A stretch of DNA of 17,551 nucleotides. Source: a bacterium. Its GTDB lineage: Bacteria > Armatimonadota > Fimbriimonadia > Fimbriimonadales > GBS-DC. Position 1 is the stretch's first letter. The number at the start of each line of letters is the position of its first letter. Both the position numbers and the translations under genes were made by a program. Location of the stretch: contig JARJMV020000012.1 of the NCBI GenBank assembly GCA_029335935.2, positions 1-17,551 of the forward strand, written 5' to 3'. Under the pieces are notes generated by a model, which had not been told where the DNA came from, did no database searches, and worked only from the letters and a program-made list of their open reading frames with translations. Positions 1 through 6,919 of the stretch are shown in pieces.

Positions 1-57
1 GCGACGCCAAGAATGGCGTCGCACCAGCGCATTTCGCTGGCGTGGACGCTGGCGCTA
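1..57. repeat. REP-like cluster of short palindromes
   Basis: Two perfect hairpins lie side by side. The first has arms GCGACGCC (1-8) and GGCGTCGC (15-22) with a 6-nt loop. The second has arms CCAGCG (24-29) and CGCTGG (35-40) with a 5-nt loop. The octamer CGCTGGCG then occurs twice (35-42 and 47-54), 12 nt apart. There is no coding potential and no T-tract. The arrangement resembles a REP-type dispersed palindromic element cut by the window edge, but no second copy is present here, so repeat status is inferred from the structure. Confidence 0.4.
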
Positions 58-120
58 CGGGTTTGGATTTCGTGGGCGGGAACGGTGATGCTAAGTCCCA
101 GTCTGTTTTCAGCTGTTCAT

Positions 121-160
121 CCTGCAGGTTCCCCCCTGCCATGAGGGGGAACCGTGCAAG
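121..160. repeat. Long imperfect hairpin downstream of the dockerin-like gene
   Basis: Arms GGTTCCCCC (127-135) and GGGGGAACC (145-153) form a perfect 9-bp stem around a 9-nt loop. Outside them GCA (124-126) can pair with TGC (155-157) across a bulged G154, and the pairing can be extended to CCT and AGG. It lies 22 bp beyond the stop of the minus-strand dockerin-like gene, so it could end or protect that transcript. On the minus strand it is followed by ATGAACAGC rather than a run of T, so it is not a canonical intrinsic terminator. The rest of 58-182 shows nothing else I can name. Confidence 0.45.
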
Positions 161-182
161 GGGTTGGTCAGGGGCAGCCGCG

Positions 183-593
183 TTAGCACCCGCTGCCGAA
201 GTTGAACAGCACTATCAGCAGGTCGGCGTCGTCCACCTGACGGTCGCAGTTCACATCGGCCGGGTTCGCGCCTGTTGCGCCGAAGTTGAACAGCACACCG
301 AGCAGGTCTGCATCGTCCACGCAGCCGCTACCGTCCACATCGCCGTTGGTGGCGATACAGGCAGGCATAAGCCAGAATCCCCCTGTCAGGCTGAACGCGC
401 CGCCTGTGAGCGCGTTGCTTGCGTCGGGCTGACCGACTGTGCCGCCGAGATCGAAGCTGCCGCCGGTGGCGAAAGTGACGCCGCCGCTGTCGAGGGTCCA
501 CCAGGTCAGGTCGTATCCGCCGCCCGATTGGGCGTTTGCGCAGATCATAAGCGCAACAGCTGCGATAGCCATCAACTGCAAGAGTTTGCTCAT
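183..593 (-). CDS. Small secreted protein with C-terminal dockerin-like EF-hand pair
   Basis: The 136-residue product starts with a signal peptide (about residues 1-21, ending ANA-QS). Next is a Gly/Thr-rich module (about 25-75) with a GGTVGQPDAS motif and an SLTGGFW ending, a pattern seen in secreted proteins of Planctomycetes and Armatimonadetes. The C-terminus carries two near-identical repeats (DVDGSGCVDDADLLGVLFNFG and DVNCDRQVDDADLLIVLFNFG, separated by a short linker), which resemble the paired Ca-binding loops of type I dockerins. Several Cys could cross-link the pair. The start is supported by a strong Shine-Dalgarno AAGGAGGT. It is the last gene of a three-gene minus-strand operon. 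A dockerin-like tail outside cellulosome bacteria more likely serves surface attachment or Ca-dependent folding. Function is unknown, but the gene itself is well supported. Confidence 0.85.
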   Translation of the reverse strand: MSKLLQLMAIAAVALMICANAQSGGGYDLTWWTLDSGGVTFATGGSFDLGGTVGQPDASNALTGGAFSLTGGFWLMPACIATNGDVDGSGCVDDADLLGVLFNFGATGANPADVNCDRQVDDADLLIVLFNFGSGC

Positions 594-620
594 TCTATAC
601 CTCCTTCAGAGTGTGTTTCT

Positions 621-647
621 CCCCTCTCCCGCACGGGGGGAGAGGGG
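621..647. terminator. Strong hairpin between protease and dockerin-like gene
   Basis: Arms CCCCTCTCCC (621-630) and GGGAGAGGGG (638-647) form a perfect 10-bp stem with a 7-nt loop. It sits in the 67-bp gap between the protease stop and the start of the downstream minus-strand gene. Neither strand has a T-tract after the stem, so this is better viewed as an attenuator, mRNA-end stabiliser or REP-like palindrome than as a proven terminator. If it ends part of the transcripts it would set the ratio of protease to dockerin-like protein. Confidence 0.45.
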
Positions 648-660
648 GGTATGGGTGAGG

Positions 661-2253
661 TTAGGGTGCGCCGATGCGCACGATGCCTGAAGCGCCGCTG
701 CGCTCCAATCGCATGGCACGCCACACACGGAACCGTTCGTTGTAGTTGCCAGGCACGATGCGCACCGTGCCGCTCGTGGGTACACAGAAAGTGCCCTCGT
801 AGACGGTGTTGAACGGATTGGCAGAGGTTCCACGCTCCGTGTCGCCTCGATTATTCGGGTCGCCACTGACCGCACGGTTCACAAAGGTCGGGTTCGCCAT
901 TTCGTAGATGTACCAGCGTATGTTCGGGAACGCCAAATCCATCCGTCCCCAACCGACCCAGACAGGGTCGGAGGCGGTAGGACACTTCCAGATTGGGTTG
1001 CCGAAGGGGTCGTTCCCCGCTGTCTCCGCACAAGAACAACTGCCGCGCACGCGGAAATTGCTGTCCAATCCCGCAGATCCCGACGAACCGCCCTCGATTG
1101 TGCCGTTGCCGACATACACTTGCGATAACCAAAACTGTCGGTCACAACCCGTACCAGTACCGTCGGTGGTGAAGAAAGTTATGCGCTTGAAAGCGCCTCC
1201 AGGATGATGGATCGCGCTTCCGCTGTTGCCCGACGACCAATTGTTCGTGTCCCAGCCGAGATAGAAATCGCCGACGGGCGGCTCATATAATCCCAGCAAG
1301 GTCCAATCGGAACTGTAATGTTGTTTGATCAGCAGAGCGCCTTGCGTGCGAGGGACAGAATTCAGAGCAGGGGGCGCGCCGTTGCAGATCGCTGTTTGGT
1401 AGAACCAGTAGGCTTCCATCCCGTGAGCCGAAGCCTGCGTACTGATGCAGTGCTGGGCGGTCATAAAGATGGGAGCAAGGTCACTACCCACGCGATTGAG
1501 CAGCTGACCCGTACAGAGGTACCAGTTCGCTCCTTCAGGAAAGAGGATACGCGCGACGGCGCGCTTGGTGTCGTTGGGGGCAGGGTAGCAGGTCACATCA
1601 ACGTGGCATCCCAGTTCGGCGGGTGAAAAATCGGGTTCTATCCCTGCGTACATATAGCCGATTGCTGAGATTTCGGGGACAAGCTGCGTGTTGACCCACT
1701 CAGGCACGAAGACTTCGACGCCGAGGGTGTCGCTGTTCCAAAGGGTGGGCGCCCACCAATAGCCTTCTTCGTCGGGGTAGACATGGGCTGACAGCACGGC
1801 GTCTCCGTTGGGCTGGTAGATATGTATCTGAATGTCGGGGTGCGATTTCCCTTGAAACTGGAGGCGTAGCCCTACCGCGTTCGGCGAGTGCAGCTGCAGG
1901 TGAGCGACCCAACCTGCGACAGGGTCTCCTCCCTCGCGGTTGGACAGCTTCACCCGCTGCCACTGTGCGCGAGCCATCAAGTTCGGGGGCGCATCCAGCG
2001 AGTAGCCAACCTTCAGCATCGGCTGCGCTGTGCTTTCGCTTTGGGAAGGGTTGCCGCGATAAGGCGGCTGGGTGGGCGGTAGCGCGATGCGTGTCGGTTT
2101 CGCCTGCGGCGCAATCAGCGTGGGCGGCTGCTGGGGCGCAGGGGTCTGCGATTCGGGACGCATCGCCCCATCAAGGAACGGCGCGTCGCCCCCCTGCGCC
2201 ATCGTAACGCCCATCAGTAGGGCAAAACATCCGATAAGCCAGTAGCGTTTCAT
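661..2253 (-). CDS. Secreted lysyl-endopeptidase-like serine protease (family S1)
   Basis: Exported trypsin-fold protease related to Achromobacter Lys-C. Numbering from the first of two adjacent ATGs (2256), residues 1-21 are a signal peptide. A Pro/Gln-rich linker (about 38-80) and a beta-rich N-terminal domain (about 95-190) follow, then the protease domain (about 215-445). The triad is visible: His269 in TAQHC, Asp317 in SSDWTLL and Ser392 in EGGSSGSAG, with the family-typical HHPGG segment (about 350-354) between Asp and Ser. Several Cys probably form disulfides, as in Lys-C. The last 60 residues (SGTVRIVPGNYNE...) look like one rung of a right-handed beta-helix. The second ATG (2253) fits the AAGGAGG ribosome-binding site better (5 nt, against 2 nt for 2256). 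It follows the surface-protein gene by less than 11 bp, so the two are co-transcribed. Cleavage specificity cannot be read from the sequence. Confidence 0.88.
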   Translation of the reverse strand: MKRYWLIGCFALLMGVTMAQGGDAPFLDGAMRPESQTPAPQQPPTLIAPQAKPTRIALPPTQPPYRGNPSQSESTAQPMLKVGYSLDAPPNLMARAQWQRVKLSNREGGDPVAGWVAHLQLHSPNAVGLRLQFQGKSHPDIQIHIYQPNGDAVLSAHVYPDEEGYWWAPTLWNSDTLGVEVFVPEWVNTQLVPEISAIGYMYAGIEPDFSPAELGCHVDVTCYPAPNDTKRAVARILFPEGANWYLCTGQLLNRVGSDLAPIFMTAQHCISTQASAHGMEAYWFYQTAICNGAPPALNSVPRTQGALLIKQHYSSDWTLLGLYEPPVGDFYLGWDTNNWSSGNSGSAIHHPGGAFKRITFFTTDGTGTGCDRQFWLSQVYVGNGTIEGGSSGSAGLDSNFRVRGSCSCAETAGNDPFGNPIWKCPTASDPVWVGWGRMDLAFPNIRWYIYEMANPTFVNRAVSGDPNNRGDTERGTSANPFNTVYEGTFCVPTSGTVRIVPGNYNERFRVWRAMRLERSGASGIVRIGAP

Positions 2254-2263
2254 CATCGCCTCC

Positions 2264-3895
2264 TTATTGCAGATTGACCAGCTCCAGCACCATGCCCGTC
2301 TTGCCTTTCTCCAGGCGGGTCATGGCTTTGCCGATGATGGCGCCCTGCGCTTGAGGGAGGTCGTCGGCGGCCATCGCGTAGCCGGGCGCGTCGGCAGTGG
2401 TCAGGAAGTCGCCGGGTTCAATCGCGCGTTCGGTGGCGTCGGCGTAGACCCACACGCGCCCGCTCATCGCGATCGGGGTGTGGTTCTCACTGCCTTCCAA
2501 GTTGCCCAGCACGATGCCTTTGGACAGCCCGTTCGCGCCTGCAACCACGCCTACCACGCGCCGATTGTACGCGCCCTGCGCCTTGCGCAGATGCCCAGGA
2601 TTGTCGGGGTCGATCTCCACGACCGCGCCGGGTTCTACCTCATCGGTAGTGGGGAACTTCTCGGCGAGGTCTGCGCCTGTGATTTCCAGCACCTGCACCG
2701 CCACAGTGCCGTCGCCGCGGATGCTCATGATGTCGCCTGCGCTGGTGTTCCAGAAGTTGAGGCGGTCGTTGGCGACGGCGGTGCCAATCAGACCTGCGAT
2801 GTGCCACTTGCGGGCAGTGTTGGTGTTCGTGAACTCTAATCGGGCGAAGTCATTCGCACTCTCGTGCAGGCGTAGCGTGGCGTTGTTAGTCGTGCTGTCG
2901 GTCGCCACATTGAGGCGAGCGCTCATCAGGGTCGATGTACCGATGCCGACATTCCCTGAAAAATGCCCACGCCCGATGAAGAAACCTGCCCAGGCGTTCG
3001 CCCCCGATGCCGCCGCACGCACGGCAACACCGTCCGAGCCATTGGCTGTGCTGTTCAGCCCCCAGCCTGTGGAACCTGAAACCGTGATGTACAGCCCGTC
3101 GGCGGAACCGCCTGTGTTGGTATTGATAATGTTCATTAGGCGGCTATTGCGGTCGCCGCGCACATCGAGCAAGTAGGACGGTGATGTGGTCCCTATGCCC
3201 ACATTACCCGTGTTCGAGTTGTAGATGTTGTTGCCGCTCACCGTCCACACGCTCGCGCTTGCGGGCAGGTCTTGCCAAAGTGCGTCGCCGCTCGCGTTGC
3301 TGGTCAGCACGCGCCCTACCGCTGCGCCTGTAGGGATACGCAGCGTGCCGGGAATCTCGACGCGCCCGTCGAATAATCCCACACGGAACCGCGAGGCGCC
3401 GCCTCCCACGAAGTGGAAGGTGTCGTCGGAGTCTCGGTACTGCAAGCCCCAGTCCGTGTAATCGGGCGAGTGGGTAATCACCATGCGGTCGGGGTTGGTA
3501 GTGCCCGTTTGGAACATATTGAGCAGCGTCGCGGTGTTGGCATACGGAGTCGGGTTAATCCGCACGCGGGGCGAAAGCGTGGTGGAACCGACCTGTATCT
3601 CCAAGAAGCGATCCGCGCCTGTCCACACAGTCGCAGGGGCGTTCAACTGCACCGTGAACAGCCCGTTCTGCACATTCACCGTAATCGCCCCAGAGTTCCA
3701 CAGGAGCGTGCCGCCCGTTAGGGCACTATAGATACGAAACGTCATCTGTTGGGACGGGTTGGTGACAGGGTTCCCGCCCTGACGGAGCGAACCCTGATAA
3801 GTGAACGCTGGCGAAACACCTTGCGCCCCCGCGGCGCTGAGCGATGTCACGGCAAGAATCGCGCTTAGCCCGAAAAACTGTAATCGTTTGAGCAT
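2264..3895 (-). CDS. Exported tail-fibre-like surface protein
   Basis: The 543-residue product has a signal peptide (about 1-24, ending AAGA-QG). An N-terminal module (about 29-121, FTYQGSLRQGG to RVRINPTPYAN) is common in bacterial tail-fibre-like exported proteins. Two GNVGIGT motifs in the middle (one in GNVGIGTTSPSYLLDVRG) are typical of phage tail-fibre or tailspike stalks. The conserved C-terminal domain (about 408-543) runs from ADLAEKFP through GRVWVYADA and EPGDFLTTADAPGYAM to IIGKAM. This end resembles C-terminal domains of large surface and spike proteins that trimerise or self-process, but I do not see a proven autocatalytic residue. It is the first gene of the operon; GAAGGAGA precedes ATG 3895. 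A role as surface adhesin or filament is inferred. No phage genes surround it, so a prophage origin is unlikely. Confidence 0.85.
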   Translation of the reverse strand: MLKRLQFFGLSAILAVTSLSAAGAQGVSPAFTYQGSLRQGGNPVTNPSQQMTFRIYSALTGGTLLWNSGAITVNVQNGLFTVQLNAPATVWTGADRFLEIQVGSTTLSPRVRINPTPYANTATLLNMFQTGTTNPDRMVITHSPDYTDWGLQYRDSDDTFHFVGGGASRFRVGLFDGRVEIPGTLRIPTGAAVGRVLTSNASGDALWQDLPASASVWTVSGNNIYNSNTGNVGIGTTSPSYLLDVRGDRNSRLMNIINTNTGGSADGLYITVSGSTGWGLNSTANGSDGVAVRAAASGANAWAGFFIGRGHFSGNVGIGTSTLMSARLNVATDSTTNNATLRLHESANDFARLEFTNTNTARKWHIAGLIGTAVANDRLNFWNTSAGDIMSIRGDGTVAVQVLEITGADLAEKFPTTDEVEPGAVVEIDPDNPGHLRKAQGAYNRRVVGVVAGANGLSKGIVLGNLEGSENHTPIAMSGRVWVYADATERAIEPGDFLTTADAPGYAMAADDLPQAQGAIIGKAMTRLEKGKTGMVLELVNLQ

Positions 3896-3932
3896 CTCTT
3901 ATCTCCTTCGCACGCCAGTCGGAAGCGTGCAG

Positions 3933-3968
3933 CCGTATTATACGGATAGGGTCTTACGAGACTCTTAC
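3933..3968 (-). promoter_or_regulatory. Promoter with palindrome and direct-repeat operator-like sites for the secreted-protein operon
   Basis: Read on the minus strand, a perfect TATAAT (3942-3937) lies about 40 bp upstream of ATG 3895 and is embedded in the 13-nt palindrome CCGTATTATACGG (3933-3945). Just upstream, over the -35 zone, TCTTAC occurs twice on the plus strand (3952-3957 and 3963-3968), exactly 11 nt apart, and GTCT-TACG-AGAC (3951-3962) is an inverted repeat. No good TTGACA-like -35 is visible, which would fit an activator-dependent promoter. Binding by a regulator is inferred. Confidence 0.5.
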
Positions 3969-4020
3969 ATGCTCAAAGTTGAGGCAAATGGGGAACCTCG
4001 TGCCATAGATGCCCTGGTGG

Positions 4021-4092
4021 GCAGATGCCGACGCCAAGCTACACAGCCCCAGCAGTTCCATCGGGGAACTCCCGTGCCCATGTGGAATAACC
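4021..4092 (+). promoter_or_regulatory. Recurrent upstream element, copy 1 (motA)
   Basis: Contains GCAGATGCCGACGCC (4021-4035), GGGGAAC (4063-4069) and TGTGGAATAACC (4081-4092), in that order. The last box matches the extended -10 form TGTGnTATAAT at most positions (hexamer AATAAC). A start site would then fall near 4098, leaving a leader of about 19 nt that includes GGAGG ahead of the motA ATG at 4117. The whole gap 3896-4116 holds no gene. Apart from this element and the divergent promoter it contains only a partial direct repeat of GGGGAACCTCGTGCCAT (3990-4006) at 4063-4081. Confidence 0.5.
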
Positions 4093-4116
4093 TTTGTTGG
4101 AGGCGTATCGGGCGGC

Positions 4117-4992
4117 ATGACCACGCTAATCGGGTTTGTGATAGTGTTCGGCGCAGTGTTCGGCGGCTTTATCATGCACGGTGGTAAAGTCGCGGCACTG
4201 ATGCAGATCTCGGAGTTTATCATTATCGGGGGCGCAGGGCTGGGCGCGCTGGTGGCGTCCAACCCGCCCAGCGTGATTAGCGCGATTATCAAAAGCTCGC
4301 TGGGACTGCTCAAGGGCAGTCCCTACAGCAAGAAAGAGACCTTTCTGGAGCTGCTGCAAGCGTTGTTTGCGCTGTTTACGCTTGCCCGTAAGGAGGGGCT
4401 GCTGGCGCTGGAGCCACCTGTGGAGAGGCCCCACGAGAGTTCGCTGTTTCAGCAGTATCCGTTCCTGTTGAGCAATCACCACGCGCTGGACTTCCTGTGC
4501 GACACGATGAAGGTGGTGCTAACTGGCGCGGTGGGCGCGTTCGAGTTGGCGGAGCTTACCGAGACCGACTTGGAGAAGCATCACGAAGAGGTGATGCGCC
4601 CCTCGCACGCGATGAGCAAAATCGGCGACGCGATGCCCGGCTTCGGCATCGTGGCGGCGGTATTGGGCGTGGTGATTACGATGGGCTATCTGGATCAGGG
4701 ACCTGAAACCATCGGGCACAAGGTCGCCGCCGCGCTGGTGGGGACTTTCTTGGGCGTGTTGTTGGCATATGGGGTGTGCCAGCCGTTGGCGGCGGCGTTG
4801 GAGCATAACGCCCACGCCGAATCCCAATATTACCAGTGTATTCGTCAGGCGTTGATAGCCTTTGCGCGGGGCGATGCACCGCTGACCTGTATCGAGTTCG
4901 CGCGACGCAGCATCGAACCCCATGTGCGCCCCTCGTTCCAAGAGATGGAGGAGTCGGTGAAGGGCGGCGGCGCCTCCGCGCAAGCCGCCTAA
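4117..4992 (+). CDS. motA: Flagellar stator protein MotA
   Basis: Inner-membrane stator subunit that, with MotB, conducts ions to drive the flagellar motor. From ATG 4117 the product is 291 residues, close to the 295 of E. coli MotA. Four membrane segments are visible (about 2-20, 33-50, 171-190 and 203-225). Key residues align almost one-to-one with E. coli: Arg91 and Glu99 in ARKEGLLALEPP (R90/E98), Pro174 in MPGFGIVAAVLG (P173) and Pro223 in CQPLAAAL (P222). An upstream in-frame ATG (4009) would add 36 non-conserved residues through the promoter-like element, so it is rejected. GGAGG sits 13 nt before the chosen ATG, somewhat far. motB follows after 12 bp. Whether H+ or Na+ is used cannot be decided. 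Confidence 0.95.
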   Translation: MTTLIGFVIVFGAVFGGFIMHGGKVAALMQISEFIIIGGAGLGALVASNPPSVISAIIKSSLGLLKGSPYSKKETFLELLQALFALFTLARKEGLLALEPPVERPHESSLFQQYPFLLSNHHALDFLCDTMKVVLTGAVGAFELAELTETDLEKHHEEVMRPSHAMSKIGDAMPGFGIVAAVLGVVITMGYLDQGPETIGHKVAAALVGTFLGVLLAYGVCQPLAAALEHNAHAESQYYQCIRQALIAFARGDAPLTCIEFARRSIEPHVRPSFQEMEESVKGGGASAQAA

Positions 4993-5004
4993 CGGAGGCG
5001 AACG

Positions 5005-5826
5005 ATGGCGAAAGAGGGCAGCGGCGAAATCCGAATCGTCAAGAAGAAGAACGCAGGGCACGGGCATCACGGCGGCGCGTGGAAGGTTGCCTACGCCGAC
5101 TTCGTGACCGCCATGATGGCGTTCTTCATGGTGATGTGGCTGATTGGCATGGACGCGAAAACGCGCGCGGCTATCGCTGCCTACTTCCGCGACCCTGTGG
5201 GGTTTATGGAAGCCGTGCGCAACAACGAAGCCATCTTCACCATCAACGACGCGCTCCCTCCTGGCGGCAAGAACACCCCCAACATGCCCCGCGCCGCCAA
5301 AGACGGCAAAACCGTCCTCAAAAAAGACCGCAAAACCGAACAGCAGGAGCTGGAAGCGTTCAAGCAATATATGGAGCGTGCGCTTTCTAACATCCCAGAA
5401 CTGTCGCGTCTCAAGGAGTTTGTAGCGATTGAGTTTGTTCAGGAGGGGTTGCGGATTGAGCTGTTGGAGGGCAAGGAGCCGGTGTTCTTCCAGACGGGCA
5501 GCGCGACCATCACGCCCGCCGCGCGTCGCCTCTTGGAGCTGATTGCGAAAAGGATCAGCCAGTTAGATAATCGTGTGATTGTGGAGGGGCATACGGACGC
5601 GCAGCCGTATCGCTATGGCACTGGCTACTCGAACTGGGAACTCTCCAGCGACCGTGCGAACGCGGCGCGGCGCGTATTAGAAGCGGGCGGCTTGTGGAAA
5701 GGGCAGGTGGCGGAAGTGCGCGGCTACGCCGACACGCGCCTGCGCGACCCGATGAACCCGTTCCACTTCTCGAACCGCCGCGTGTCGCTGCTCATCCCCT
5801 ACACTTCCGCAGTGGACGCGAAGTAG
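5005..5826 (+). CDS. motB: Flagellar stator protein MotB
   Basis: Partner of MotA that anchors the stator to peptidoglycan. The 273-residue product has a basic cytoplasmic tail, one membrane helix (about 29-48, AYADFVTAMMAFFMVMWL) with the ion-binding aspartate at exactly residue 32 as in E. coli, and a plug/linker region. The OmpA-like peptidoglycan-binding domain (about 160-268) carries FFQTGSATITPAARRLL, VEGHTDAQP, NWELSSDRANAARR and FSNRRVSL. The start is set by GGAGG 7 nt upstream, 12 bp after the motA stop. No other flagellar or chemotaxis gene is in the window, so the stator pair is separated from any flagellar cluster. It ends 7 bp before the stop of the convergent gene. Confidence 0.95.
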   Translation: MAKEGSGEIRIVKKKNAGHGHHGGAWKVAYADFVTAMMAFFMVMWLIGMDAKTRAAIAAYFRDPVGFMEAVRNNEAIFTINDALPPGGKNTPNMPRAAKDGKTVLKKDRKTEQQELEAFKQYMERALSNIPELSRLKEFVAIEFVQEGLRIELLEGKEPVFFQTGSATITPAARRLLELIAKRISQLDNRVIVEGHTDAQPYRYGTGYSNWELSSDRANAARRVLEAGGLWKGQVAEVRGYADTRLRDPMNPFHFSNRRVSLLIPYTSAVDAK

Positions 5827-5833
5827 CTCGCGC

Positions 5834-6844
5834 CTACTGGAGCGCGGTGGCGGTCTCGCTGGCGACGCGACGGCTCTCGATCCGTTTGATGAGGCCCCAC
5901 TCCGCGCGGAGCCAATAGTCGCCGTAGGGCACGGCGTAGGCGGGCAGGGTGAACTCGGTGATGCGCTGACGCTTGGCGCGCTCGACCGCCGCCGCTTCAG
6001 GCTCTAAACTGTAATCGCTCTCCACACGGCTACCGTCGGGATTGTGCGACTCGTGGCTCGCTGGACGATGCATGCTTTCGCCGTCGAGGCGCACCTCGCG
6101 GAAGGCGTAGGCGCGAAGCGTGCGCGTGCTGAGGTCTACCGCAAGGAATGGACGCTCGGAGCTGGGTTCGTAGCCCGGCTCGATGCGCACGACCCCACTG
6201 CGCAGCCAATACGGCAGCGCGTACTGCGCTATCGCGGTGAGCGTGAAACTCGGATGATGATGCGCGCGTACCAACGCCAAGCGCCATACGCGCGTGCGAT
6301 CGAATCGGCTACGCAAGCGCATCTCGTAGACTTCGAGTTCGAGTATCAGTACCGAGACTGCTTGCAGTCCCACCTGTGTCACGATGCGCACCAGGTACAC
6401 TACGGCTTCCAGCAGCTGCCAGCCGCGCGGCGCGTCGGGAGGCGCGCTATCCGACCAGTTCATCCGCTCCAGATAGACCCGTCCGCCGCGCCGCTGGAGC
6501 AGCCACGCTTCGTTAGGGGTCAGCACCAGCGCGACCTGCGCCGCCTGCCAGATGAGCCATAGCTGGCGCACGATGGCAACGACAGTCATCGCGCCCAGGA
6601 TGCCCAGTGCCAGCTGCGCCCAGTTGGGTAGGGCCGTCCAGTTCGGCAGGCGTTCGCGCCCGCTCCAGAACAGCCACCCCAGCAGCGGCAGCCCCACCAG
6701 CACACGCCAGCCCAACCCCAGCCAGAGCTGCCGTGTGCTGAGCGGACCGAGACGCTCGCCCACACCCGCGAACGGGTCTGCGCCACAGCGCCGACACCGT
6801 TCCTGCATCGGGTCGCACCCCGCCCCACAAACCGTGCAGCCCAT
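5834..6844 (-). CDS. Zinc-ribbon membrane protein of unknown function
   Basis: From ATG 6844 the product is 336 residues. It opens with a short treble-clef-like zinc ribbon (CTVCGAGC...CRRCGADPF, two CxxC pairs), followed by two membrane segments (LWLGLGWRVLVGLPLLGWLFW and WAQLALGILGAMTVVAIV). The rest is a soluble domain that contains an amphipathic stretch (LLEAVVYLVRIVTQVGLQAV). I do not recognise the soluble domain; a membrane sensor or PH-like role is possible but unsupported. The start is uncertain. ATG 6844 lacks a clear Shine-Dalgarno; an in-frame GTG at 6874 lies 8 nt after a TACACT -10-like box, and the longest reading (6958) would overlap thiG. The zinc ribbon starts immediately after 6844, so that start is conservative. 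Confidence 0.7.
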   Translation of the reverse strand: MGCTVCGAGCDPMQERCRRCGADPFAGVGERLGPLSTRQLWLGLGWRVLVGLPLLGWLFWSGRERLPNWTALPNWAQLALGILGAMTVVAIVRQLWLIWQAAQVALVLTPNEAWLLQRRGGRVYLERMNWSDSAPPDAPRGWQLLEAVVYLVRIVTQVGLQAVSVLILELEVYEMRLRSRFDRTRVWRLALVRAHHHPSFTLTAIAQYALPYWLRSGVVRIEPGYEPSSERPFLAVDLSTRTLRAYAFREVRLDGESMHRPASHESHNPDGSRVESDYSLEPEAAAVERAKRQRITEFTLPAYAVPYGDYWLRAEWGLIKRIESRRVASETATALQ

Positions 6845-6882
6845 CTGCGGCAACGCATACCCTGAGCCGTTCACGCCTCTAA

Positions 6883-6911
6883 AGTGTACCCTCTGCTCGG
6901 TTAGGTACAAT
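6883..6911. promoter_or_regulatory. Divergent promoters placing both starts near +1
   Basis: On the plus strand TACAAT (6906-6911) ends 8 nt before the thiG ATG. A start site 7 nt downstream of the -10 would be at about 6918, so the mRNA would be nearly leaderless. On the minus strand TACACT (6888-6883) ends 8 nt before the in-frame GTG at 6874 of the divergent gene. Neither start has a Shine-Dalgarno sequence and no convincing -35 is visible on either strand. Confidence 0.4.
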
Positions 6912-6919
6912 TCGCGTCG

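Noticed and set aside
183..593. Cellulosome component
   Set aside because: The dockerin-like pair is present, but no cohesin, scaffoldin or cellulase is in the window, and such tails are widespread outside cellulosomes.
42..812. 256-residue open frame on the plus strand
   Set aside because: It runs antisense through the dockerin-like gene and across two hairpins, its composition is low-complexity and shifted, and the minus-strand genes have signal peptides, motifs and ribosome-binding sites.
2264..3895. Prophage tail module suggested by the tail-fibre-like gene
   Set aside because: No capsid, terminase, tail-tube, lysis or integrase genes are nearby, and the protein has a signal peptide, so it is a cell-surface protein.
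4009..4116. N-terminal extension of MotA from ATG 4009
   Set aside because: The added residues precede the first membrane helix, match no MotA N-terminus and cross the promoter-like element. The start at 4117 gives residue numbering nearly identical to E. coli.
4519..5367. 282-residue minus-strand frame across motA/motB
   Set aside because: It is antisense to two confidently identified stator genes and has no domain.
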